From assembly GCA_964344215.1 (NCBI GenBank), contig CAYFMP010000045.1:1-31019 (forward strand): DNA of 31,019 bases. Direction: 5' to 3'. The first letter of the stretch is position 1, and the number at the start of each line of letters is the position of its first letter. The stretch is from CAYFMP01 sp964344215 (lineage in GTDB: Bacteria; Pseudomonadota; Alphaproteobacteria; Rhodospirillales; Casp-alpha2). Below, one piece after another: positions 1 to 6,624 of the stretch. The translations under genes were made by a program, and so were the position numbers. The notes beneath the pieces are model-generated. The model had not been told where the DNA came from. It ran no database searches and was given only the letters and a program-made list of their open reading frames with translations.

Positions 1-13
1 CCAGGAGACCGGA

Positions 14-54
14 GAGCGCGTCTCGGCGATTCCATATCAACGTGAACCGCTCTA
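14..54 (-). repeat. Palindromic intergenic element, degenerate copy
   Basis: Read on the minus strand from 54, the sequence begins TAGAGCGGTTCACGTT, identical over 16 bases to 5032-5047. It then continues with GGAATCGCC, which also occurs in the inverted copy at 5107-5170. The block between these two matches has diverged. It lies about 40 bases past the cyclase stop codon, so like the other copies it sits at the 3' end of a gene. The far boundary is uncertain because the match fades near base 14. Confidence 0.6.
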
Positions 55-95
55 GCATCCCACCGCCGGCCGTTCCATGCCGGATTCCGGCCCGG

Positions 96-1914
96 CTAGG
101 CCGACGGCGCCGGTGCCGCGGCGGGGGGCGGCGGCTGGTCGGTGGCGGCCGGCTGCGGGGCGGCGGTCGGGCCGGCGGCGGCCTGGGCGCCGACCTGTTC
201 GGCTTCCTCGTCCCACACCACCTCGTAGAGNNNNNNNNNNGATGTCGTCGCCGAACCCCTTCATCTCGAAGACGCCGCGGTTGACGAACCTGTGCTCCTT
301 GCCGGCGCAGATGCCATAAACGATCTGCGAGACGAAGATTTCGTCGGCCTGCGCCTTGTCGACGATGCGGGCCGACAGCTGCACGGTGGTGCCGAACAGA
401 TCGTTGTCCTCGGCGATCGGCTCGCCGGCGTTGAGGCCGATCTTGAGGCGCAGCGGCAGGTTCGGATGCTGTTGGGTGTGCACACGGGCGCTCTGCTGCA
501 TGGCGATGGCCGCCGCCACCCCGTTGGTGGTCTTGTCGAACGACGCCATGATGCCGTCGCCGGTGTGCTTGATCTCGATGCCGGCGTTGGCGCTGAGGGC
601 CTCGCGCACCACCCGGTTGTGGGCGCGCACCACCTCCTGGGCGCCGGCGTCGCCGAGTTCCTGGGTCATCGCCGTCGAACCGGCGATGTCGGTGAACAGC
701 ACCGTGACCGGGCCTGTATGCTGCTCCTTCGGTTTCGGCTTGTTCCATTCCTCGATCGCGTTGGCCATCAGTTTCGGCCCGTCGCCGGGATCGTGCAGGA
801 AGGTGTTCAAGGCGTTGCGTCCGGCCTGGAACATCTGCATGTAGCGCGGGTCGCTCATCAGGTATTCCTCGTAGCGCTCGGCGAACGATAGGGCGTGGGA
901 CTTCTTGAAGCCCATGGTCCGGCAGGCGGCGGCCAGCACCTCGGCGCTTTGTTCCCCGCTCAGGTGGCTGGCCTTGGTCAGGATCTCGGCGGCGCCGGCC
1001 AGGTAGAGGCTGACCCCGAACTTGTTGAAGTTGTCCATGTTCTCGATGCCGTCGCGGCCGCCGGCCAGCGACTGCTCGAGAAAGGCGTTTACGTAGGTTT
1101 TCAGCTTTTCGACCTGGGGTGCGGCGGTGTCGGCCGGCTCCGGCTCCGGCTCCTCCTCTTCCTCGGCCTCTTCGGCGGCCTGCTCGGCCTCGGCCCGGGC
1201 GGCGGCTTCGGCCTCGGCCCGGGCGGCGGCGCGGGCCGCCTCGAACTCGGCCGCCGCCCGCCTCGCCCGCTCGGCTTCGGCCGCTTCGCGGGCCGCCCGT
1301 TTAGCCGCCATGCGCTGAGCTTCGCGGTCCCACCACCTGAGCACCCAGGCGGTCAGCCGGTTCTGTTTGGCTTTCTTCAGCTTGAGGCCACGCAGGAACA
1401 CCATCGTCATCGAGGCGACGGCGGCCAGGAAGATCACCATGAAGACGACGATCAGAACGTTGGTCTTGGTGTCGCCGACCATGCGCAGACCGAACACGAC
1501 CCGGTGGCCGAGCACTTCGGAGACAGCGATCGCGACCAGGGTGGCGATGCACAGGCTGAACACCACGACCAGCAGCAGCCGGAACAGGATGCCGGCCAGG
1601 CTGATCCGGCGCTTATCGTCGTCGGCGTCGGCCGCGTCGTTGGGTTCGTCCCGGGCTCTGACCGGTCTTGCGGCGGCGGCCGGTTTGGGCGGCGCCTTCT
1701 GCTCGCGGACGCTGCGGTAGATGGTCGATTCGTTGTAGACCCCGGACTCGGGGTCGTAGACCTCCTTCAGGACCCGGACGGCCTCGAAACCGCCTTCCGA
1801 ATCGAGGCGCTTGGCCTCCTCGACGGCGCCTTGCTGGTCGTTGCGGAAGGTTTCGTGGATCTGCCACTGACCACCGCGCTTGACCTGTACTTCAAAACTC
1901 GAGTCTGCGGCCAA
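96..1914 (-). CDS. Membrane-anchored class III adenylate/guanylate cyclase (interrupted by assembly gap)
   Basis: Predicted to make a cyclic nucleotide (cAMP or cGMP) from ATP or GTP at the inner face of the membrane. The order is: a basic N-terminal segment; two hydrophobic helices at about residues 106-133 and 150-175; a long Ala/Glu/Arg-rich coiled coil at about 200-265; a helical linker; and a class III catalytic domain from about 400. The motif FTDIAGST carries the first metal aspartate (about 407) and HTGDGIMASF the second (about 453). The start is TTG at 1914, with a G-rich stretch (AGGGGGGGG) just upstream on the coding strand. Ten N at 231-240 interrupt the 3' end. Both edges fall exactly on codon boundaries if the downstream frame is LYEVVWDEEAE and the stop is TAG at 96-98. 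The literal 10-base gap shifts the frame and gives a false Arg-rich tail ending at 52. The true tail is Ala/Pro-rich. The choice of ATP or GTP cannot be read with confidence. Confidence 0.85.
231..240. other. Assembly gap (10 N)
   Basis: A run of ten N inside the cyclase coding region. Ten is a placeholder length. The codon before it (Ile, 243-241) and the codon after it (Leu, 230-228) abut the gap in compatible frames only if the real length is a multiple of three. Class III cyclases usually read KGF-x-x-P/I-(1 or 2 residues)-LYEV here, so the missing piece is probably 3-6 bases. Confidence 0.9.
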
Positions 1915-2105
1915 GGTACCCCCCCCTGTGGACAGCGTTGGCTCGAACCGGGATCGTGTTTCCTCTTCCTACCATTGTAGGCAAATCGTCGGGCGTTCGC
2001 TAGTGGTCGCGATACCGCCACCCGCCAAAAGAAAAATGCGGGAAGCGCGGCAACCTCGGTCGGCTGGCGGCAGCCGTCGCGACCAAGCCCGGACCCGGAA
2101 AGACA

Positions 2106-2253
2106 ACAAAAAAAGCCGGACCTGAAAAGGTCCGGCGAGTTTAAACAGGGAGGCTTCACGTCTGGGAGACGTAAGGAGTCGCCCATGTGGGGCGATCCTT
2201 TTTCCGGACCCAAGGTCCGGAGGGAGGACGGATGCTGCGGTGCAACATCCGAT
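2106..2253 (-). ncRNA. Candidate structured small RNA: five tandem hairpins with anti-SD linkers
   Basis: Read on the minus strand, five hairpins follow one another. Hairpin 1 is 2229-2251 (10 bp, 3-base loop, one G-U in the minus transcript). Hairpin 2 is 2203-2221 (TCCGGACC/GGTCCGGA). Hairpin 3 is 2179-2195 (TCGCCC/GGGCGA). Hairpin 4 is 2158-2172 (ACGTCT/AGACGT). Hairpin 5 is 2115-2136 (GCCGGACC/GGTCCGGC), followed by seven T, a textbook rho-independent terminator. The unpaired linkers are pyrimidine-rich and resemble the 16S rRNA 3' tail: TCCTCCC (1-2), GACTCCTTA (3-4) and GCCTCCCTG (4-5). A weak -10-like TATATT (2265-2260) would start transcription right at hairpin 1. Alternatively it could be the 3' untranslated region of the LysR gene that ends at 2356. 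The terminator is certain; the independent RNA is inferred. Confidence 0.6.
2108..2136 (-). terminator. Rho-independent terminator
   Basis: An 8-bp GC-rich stem (GCCGGACC/GGTCCGGC) with a 6-base loop is followed on the minus strand by seven T (2114-2108). It ends either the candidate small RNA or read-through from the trxB-LysR unit. Confidence 0.85.
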
Positions 2254-2355
2254 GATGCGAATATATGAGAGCCGTCCGTGGTATACCACCCACATTTCGG
2301 CATTTCAGCCATGCGTTATGTGCATGTCTCGAGGTTTTTCCCTGAAATGCGCGGC

Positions 2356-3264
2356 TTACAGGTTGCCCGCCGTCATCTTTTCCAGCAGGAAATCGCGGAA
2401 GACGGCGATCCGGTTGGAGTTTCTGAGCTCTTCGGGATAGACGAAGAAGGTGTCGATGCTGGGACCGCGCAGCTCCGGCAGCACTTCGACCAGGTTGCCG
2501 ACCTCGCGACTCATGTAGTCGGCCAGCGCGCCGATGCCGAGTCCGCTCTGCACGGCCCGGAAGATGCCGTAGCTGCTGTTGACCTGGATGGTCGGGCGCC
2601 GACGGCCGTGCCTGGCGCCGGCTTCGAGCAGCCAGTTCAGGTTCTCGACCGGCGGCTTGGCGTCGTCGCCGTAGACGATCAGCTGGTGAGCGTCGAGATC
2701 CTCCGGCGTTTGCGGCGTACCGTGCGCTTCCAGGTAGTCGGGCGCTGCGTAGACGTGGTAGCGCATGCTCATCAGGTGGCGCTGGATCAGGTCCGGCTGT
2801 TTCGGCGGCGCCAGGCGGATGGCGACGTCGGCCTCGCGCATCGAGAGATCCAGCTCGGTGTCGGCCAGCACCAGCGATACGTTGATGTCGGGGTACAGGC
2901 CGACGAACTCCTTCATGCGCGGCGTCAGCCAAACCGAGCCGAAGGCCACCGTCGTCGTCACCTTCAACGGCCCCTCCGGGCGTTCCTTGTTCTCGGAGAT
3001 GCGGGCCTCGGCCATGGCCAGCTTGTTGAACACCTCGTGCGCCGTCTTGTAGAGCAGTTCGCCCTGCTCGGTCAGCTTCAGGCCGCGCGCATGGCGGTGA
3101 AACAGCGTCGCCTGCAGGCTGTCCTCGAGGCCGCTGACCTGGCGGCTGACCGCCGACTGGCTGAGGTTGAGGGACTCGCCGGCGTGGGTGAAGCTGCCGG
3201 CCTCGGCGACCGCGTGGAAGATGCGGAGCTTGTCCCAGTCCATCGCGCCGCCGCGGTTCGGCAT
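2356..3264 (-). CDS. LysR-family transcriptional regulator
   Basis: A 302-residue DNA-binding regulator with the standard LysR plan. The N-terminal winged helix-turn-helix is at about residues 10-68 (FHAVAEAGSFTHAGESLNLSQSAVSRQ, then LxxxLFHRHARGLKLTEQGE). A two-lobed effector-binding domain follows from about 95 (GPLKVTTTVAFGSVWLTPRM). The ATG at 3264 is preferred because it follows TAGGGGTG; an in-frame ATG at 3243 (MDWDKL) is the alternative. It starts only 5 bases after the trxB stop, so the two are almost certainly co-transcribed and translationally coupled. That makes a redox-linked role possible, but the effector and targets cannot be read from sequence. Length is normal for the family and no residues look broken. 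Confidence 0.9.
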   Translation of the reverse strand: MPNRGGAMDWDKLRIFHAVAEAGSFTHAGESLNLSQSAVSRQVSGLEDSLQATLFHRHARGLKLTEQGELLYKTAHEVFNKLAMAEARISENKERPEGPLKVTTTVAFGSVWLTPRMKEFVGLYPDINVSLVLADTELDLSMREADVAIRLAPPKQPDLIQRHLMSMRYHVYAAPDYLEAHGTPQTPEDLDAHQLIVYGDDAKPPVENLNWLLEAGARHGRRRPTIQVNSSYGIFRAVQSGLGIGALADYMSREVGNLVEVLPELRGPSIDTFFVYPEELRNSNRIAVFRDFLLEKMTAGNL

Positions 3265-3269
3265 CACCC

Positions 3270-4235
3270 CTACTCGGCGGCCTCGGCGGCCGCCTCGCGC
3301 TCGGCCAGGAAACTCTCGGCTTCGAGCGCGCTCATGCAGCCGGTGCCGGCCGCCGTGACCGCCTGGCGGTAGACCTTGTCCTGGACGTCGCCGGCGGCGA
3401 ACACGCCTTCGACGCTGGTCCGGGTGGTGCCGGGCTCGGTCAACACGTAGCCTTCGTCGTCCATCTCGAGCTGGCCGCGGAAAAGGGAGGTGTTGGGGTC
3501 GTGGCCGATGGCGATGAAGACGCCGTCGACGGCAACCTCGCTGATGTCGTCGGTCTTGACGTTGCGGATCCTGATCCCGGTGACGCCGGGCGGATTGTCG
3601 ACGCCGACGACCTCGTCCAGAACGCTGTCCCACAGCGGCTCGATCTTGTCGTTGTTGAACAGACGCTGCTGCAGGACCTTCTCGGCGCGCAGCTCGTCGC
3701 GGCGGTGAACGACGTAGACATGGGAAGCGAAGTTGGTCAGGAACATCGCCTCCTCGACCGCGGTGTTGCCGCCGCCGACGACGGCGACCGGCTTGTCGCG
3801 GAAAAAGAAGCCGTCGCAGGTGGCGCAAGCCGACACCCCGAACCCCATGTATTTCTGCTCCGACTCGAGGCCGAGCCAGCGCGCGCTGGCGCCGGTGGCG
3901 ATGACCAGGGTATCGCCGGTATAGACGTCGCCGGAATCGCCGACGGCGCGGAACGGCCGCCGCTTGAGGTCGACCTCGGTGATGGTGTCCTCGAACATCC
4001 CGGTGCCGACGTTCTTGGCTTGGCTATACATCTGTTCCATCAGCCACGGCCCCTGCACGGCCTCGGCGAAGCCGGGGTAGTTCTCGACGTCGGTGGTGAT
4101 GGTCAACTGCCCGCCCGGCTGCAGGCCGCGCACCACGATCGGGTGCAGGTTGGCCCTGGCGGCGTAGATGGCGGCGGTGTATCCGGCGGCGCCCGATCCG
4201 ATGATCAGCACCTTGCTGTGATGGGTTTCCGGCAT
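3270..4235 (-). CDS. trxB: Thioredoxin-disulfide reductase
   Basis: A cytoplasmic flavoprotein that passes electrons from NADPH through FAD and a redox disulfide to thioredoxin. The 321 residues match the family's usual length. Visible sites are the FAD-binding GSGAAG (13-18), the redox-active CATC (Cys137 and Cys140), the NADPH-binding GGGNTA (154-159) with the HRRDELRAEK loop that reads the NADPH 2'-phosphate, and the C-terminal FAD motif GVFAAGDV. The Ala/Glu-rich tail is short and probably disordered. It is the first gene of a trxB-LysR unit and is divergent from the Lrp/AsnC gene at 4537 across about 300 bases. Confidence 0.97.
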   Translation of the reverse strand: MPETHHSKVLIIGSGAAGYTAAIYAARANLHPIVVRGLQPGGQLTITTDVENYPGFAEAVQGPWLMEQMYSQAKNVGTGMFEDTITEVDLKRRPFRAVGDSGDVYTGDTLVIATGASARWLGLESEQKYMGFGVSACATCDGFFFRDKPVAVVGGGNTAVEEAMFLTNFASHVYVVHRRDELRAEKVLQQRLFNNDKIEPLWDSVLDEVVGVDNPPGVTGIRIRNVKTDDISEVAVDGVFIAIGHDPNTSLFRGQLEMDDEGYVLTEPGTTRTSVEGVFAAGDVQDKVYRQAVTAAGTGCMSALEAESFLAEREAAAEAAE

Positions 4236-4536
4236 ATCGGCGACGATCCTTCCTTGACGTCGAGCCCGAGGCTAGTCGACATGATTGACGACGGGACCCT
4301 CTAAGATAAGAAGCCGGGCAGAGGCGCGCAAGCCGGCCGTGGCGCCCGTAGCCTGGGGTCTTGTCCCGGATCGGGTTCATCCGGGACACGGGCAACACCC
4401 CGGATTCTTCGATCGAGGTCAGCTCACCTTCCAGATCGTCGGGGTTGGGGGAGATCGCCCTCTAGGAATTCGCCGTGCGCCGTTGTAATATAATTTCGCA
4501 ACAATATTTCAGCGACGCGCTTCGGGGAGCAATACC
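4236..4536. promoter_or_regulatory. Divergent trxB / Lrp-family intergenic region
   Basis: No credible gene lies in these 301 bases. They hold the promoters of two divergent genes. For the rightward gene there is a perfect -10 hexamer TATAAT at 4489-4494, with no good -35. It overlaps an A/T-rich core flanked by GTTG (4482-4485) and CAAC (4499-4502), a possible autoregulatory site for the Lrp-type product. A 10-bp perfect stem with a 7-base loop lies at 4362-4388 (TGTCCCGGAT/ATCCGGGACA). It has no T-run on either side and its role is unknown. Confidence 0.5.
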
Positions 4537-5034
4537 ATGCAACGGGTCAAGCTGGACAAGATCGACCGCCGCATCTTGAGCGAAATGCAGGACGACGGCC
4601 GTATCACCAACGTCGAGCTGTCGAAACGGGCCGGCATCTCGGCGCCGCCTTGCTTGCGCCGGGTCCGCGCCTTGGAAGACGCCGGTTACATCCTCGGCTA
4701 CCACGCCGACATCGCGCCCAAGCTGTTGGGCTTCGAGGTCACCGTGTTCGCCCACGTCGGCCTCAATTCGCAGGCCGAGACCGATTTGGAGGCCTTCGAG
4801 GAGACGGTGCGCGGCTGGCCGGAGGTGCGCGAATGCCACATGCTGGTCGGCGAGGTCGATTTCCTCTTGAAGATCGTCGCCGAGGACTGGGAGGCCTACC
4901 AGACCTTCCTGACCACGCAGCTGACCACCACCCACAACGTCAGCCACGTCAAATCGGCGTTGTCGATCCGCGCTTCGAAGAGCCTGCCCGGCGTCCCCAT
5001 CGACATCGAAGGCATCGACGAGGGCGAGGCCTAG
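4537..5034 (+). CDS. Lrp/AsnC-family transcriptional regulator
   Basis: A 165-residue leucine-responsive/AsnC-type regulator. The N-terminal helix-turn-helix is at about residues 5-60 (LDKIDRRILSEMQDDGRITNVELSKRAGIS, then CLRRVRALEDAGYI). The alpha-beta ligand-binding/oligomerisation domain is at about 70-150 (VTVFAHVGL, ECHMLVGEVDFLLKIVAED). Such proteins usually form octamers that sense amino acids; the ligand here cannot be told. The ATG at 4537 is preceded by GGGGAG 8 bases upstream. Its TAG stop (5032-5034) is the first three bases of a palindromic repeat (TAGAGC...), so the element has defined the end of the reading frame. The tail after about 150 is acidic (DIEGIDEGEA). Confidence 0.92.
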   Translation: MQRVKLDKIDRRILSEMQDDGRITNVELSKRAGISAPPCLRRVRALEDAGYILGYHADIAPKLLGFEVTVFAHVGLNSQAETDLEAFEETVRGWPEVRECHMLVGEVDFLLKIVAEDWEAYQTFLTTQLTTTHNVSHVKSALSIRASKSLPGVPIDIEGIDEGEA

Positions 5035-5100
5035 AGCGGTTCACGTTTTGTCGGAAACACGAGGTGTCGACGACAAAACGTGTGAATCCGATCGGTTTCA
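5032..5100. repeat. Palindromic intergenic element, copy 1
   Basis: It starts TAGAGCGGTTCACG. The arms are TTCACGTTTTGTCG at 5040-5053 and CGACAAAACGTGTGAA at 5071-5086, giving a long imperfect hairpin. It is homologous to the inverted copy at 5107-5170 (shared TAGAGC, GTTTTGTCGGAA and GTGAATCCG blocks). Such TAGAGC/GCTCTA-ended dispersed palindromes resemble mosaic intergenic repeats known from rhizobia and relatives. The right boundary is approximate. Confidence 0.75.
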
Positions 5101-5106
5101 ATGATG

Positions 5107-5170
5107 TAGAGCGGATTCACATGCTTTGACGGATCGCCCGGGCGATTCCGACAAAACATGATCTGCTCTA
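5107..5170. repeat. Palindromic intergenic element, copy 2
   Basis: A 64-base imperfect palindrome with perfect ends TAGAGC (5107-5112) and GCTCTA (5165-5170), and a perfect 14-base palindromic centre ATCGCCCGGGCGAT (5133-5146). Its last three bases form, on the minus strand, the TAG stop of the flavin oxidoreductase gene. With copy 1 it fills the whole space between two convergent genes and may act as a bidirectional structured 3' end. Confidence 0.8.
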
Positions 5171-6286
5171 GGCGTTGGCCGCCCGCCCCGGGAACGCCTT
5201 CGGCCAGGTGTCGGGGTGGCTCCTCAGGTACTGGTTCGGATAGGCGGCGCTCTCGCCGAGCTCCTCGGCCGCCCGCCACGCCCAGTGCGGCTCGTAGAGC
5301 ATGCCGCGGGCCAGCGCCACCAGGTCGGCCTTGCCGCTCTCGACGATTTGGTCGGCGTATCGGGGGTCGCGGATCATGCCGACCGCGATGGTGGCGATGC
5401 CGGCTTGGCGCTTGATTTGCTCGGCCAGCGGCACCTGGTAGCCTTGGCCGCTGCCGGCGACCGGCGGGCGGTTCGGCGTGTTGCCGCCCGAAGACGCGTC
5501 GACGAAGTCGCAGCCCAGTTCCTTCAGGCGCCTGGCCAGTTCGACCGATTCCTCGATGGTCCATCCGTCGTCGTCCCAATCCGTCGCCGACATCCTGAAG
5601 CCCAGCGGCTTGTCCTCGGGCCAGGCGTCGCGGACGGCGGCGAACACCTCCAAGGGGAAGCGCATGCGGTTGTCGGTCGAGCCGCCGTAGTCGTCGGTGC
5701 GCTTGTTGGCGATCGGCGACAGGAAGGAACTCAACAGATAGCCGTGCGCGCCGTGCACTTCGACGGTGTCGGCGTCGAGTCGGACGGCGCGCATCGTCGC
5801 CGCCACGAAGGCCTGCCTGACTTCGTCCATGTGCTCGCGATCCATCTCGGCCGGCGCCGGCCAGGTGTCGGCGAAGGCGATCGGCGACGGTCCGATCACC
5901 GGCCAGCCGCCCTCTCCTTCGGCAAGCCCGGTGACGCCGTCCCATGGCAGCGCGCTCGATGCCTTGCGCCCGGCATGTGCCAACTGGATGCCGATCTTGG
6001 CCTGGCCGTGCTTGCGGCAAAAGGCGACGACCCGGGCCAGCGCCTCTTCCTGCTCGTCGTTGTAGAGTCCCAGGCACCCCGGCGTGATGCGGCCGCGCGC
6101 CTCGACCCCGACCGCTTCGGTGAACATCAGCCCGACGCCCGAGACCGCGAACTGGCCGAGGTGCATCAGGTGCCAGTCGGTGGCGCGGCCGTCGTCGGCC
6201 GAGTATTGGCACATCGGCGCCACCACGATGCGGTTGGCGAGCTCGAGCCCGCGCATGGCGAACGGGGTAAAGAGAGCGTGGGCCAT
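5168..6286 (-). CDS. namA: NADPH dehydrogenase, old yellow enzyme family (YqjM/NamA-like)
   Basis: An FMN-dependent ene-reductase that reduces activated C=C bonds (enones, enals, nitro compounds) with NAD(P)H. The 372-residue protein begins MAHALFTPFAMRGLELANRI. With this start, VVAPMCQYS places Cys26 and Tyr28 exactly where the YqjM subclass has its signature active-site residues, and an AAGGA lies upstream. Other sites are LAHAGRKAS, the substrate-binding pair in EVHGAHGYLLSSFLSP, KRTDDYGGS, and the phosphate-binding end VGMIRDPRYAD followed by LARGMLYEP. An in-frame upstream extension to 6364 is possible but lacks family similarity. The stop TAG lies in a palindromic repeat. About 100 bases around its start codon are duplicated at 10 kb. 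Confidence 0.92.
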   Translation of the reverse strand: MAHALFTPFAMRGLELANRIVVAPMCQYSADDGRATDWHLMHLGQFAVSGVGLMFTEAVGVEARGRITPGCLGLYNDEQEEALARVVAFCRKHGQAKIGIQLAHAGRKASSALPWDGVTGLAEGEGGWPVIGPSPIAFADTWPAPAEMDREHMDEVRQAFVAATMRAVRLDADTVEVHGAHGYLLSSFLSPIANKRTDDYGGSTDNRMRFPLEVFAAVRDAWPEDKPLGFRMSATDWDDDGWTIEESVELARRLKELGCDFVDASSGGNTPNRPPVAGSGQGYQVPLAEQIKRQAGIATIAVGMIRDPRYADQIVESGKADLVALARGMLYEPHWAWRAAEELGESAAYPNQYLRSHPDTWPKAFPGRAANA

Positions 6287-6336
6287 CGGTGGGAGTCCTT
6301 TTATTCTCGGTGCGGGTCTATTCGGGTCGGGCGGCG
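6233..6336 (-). repeat. Direct repeat copy A: start of namA and its upstream region
   Basis: This stretch covers the first about 18 codons of namA and about 50 bases upstream. It recurs in the same orientation at 10022-10125 with roughly 90% identity by eye (about nine differences plus a one-base gap). The two copies bracket the large cyclase/TPR gene. Confidence 0.85.
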
Positions 6337-6624
6337 CAGTGGTTCGGTTCCGGGAGCGGAGCACCGGTTGCGATCACGGCCACGGTTTTCAACCGGCGCG
6401 GACTCTAGCGGCGATCGCCGGCAGGGGCAATGGGGGGACGGTTGGTCTGTCCGTCGACCGAGGGCAACGGGACGCAAATCGCCAAGCTCCCGAATCTCCG
6501 TTTCTTGCCGGACGCGGCCGCCCGACAAATACAAGAAGTCCGAAACGATTTTGTTGTGCTATATCGTCCACAAGGGTCTACCGTTTGTTGTCAGCGGCGA
6601 TGGGCGTGGTGGGGGATGCGGGGA
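6287..6624. promoter_or_regulatory. Divergent namA / cyclase-TPR intergenic region
   Basis: No gene is supported in these 338 bases. The left part is the namA leader that is repeated at 10 kb. A perfect 12-base palindrome CGGCGATCGCCG lies at 6409-6420. An A/T-richer stretch near 6541-6566 (TTTTGTTGTGCTATATCG) is the most promoter-like segment for the rightward gene, but no clear -35/-10 pair is visible. Confidence 0.35.

Noticed and set aside
895..1980. Long plus-strand open frame opposite the cyclase gene
   Set aside because: It is Gly/Leu/Arg-rich with no family resemblance and mirrors the coiled-coil coding region; a GC-rich antisense artefact.
1767..2312. Minus-strand open frame covering the five hairpins
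   Set aside because: It overlaps the cyclase gene in another frame and runs through a rho-independent terminator; the structured RNA explains the region better.
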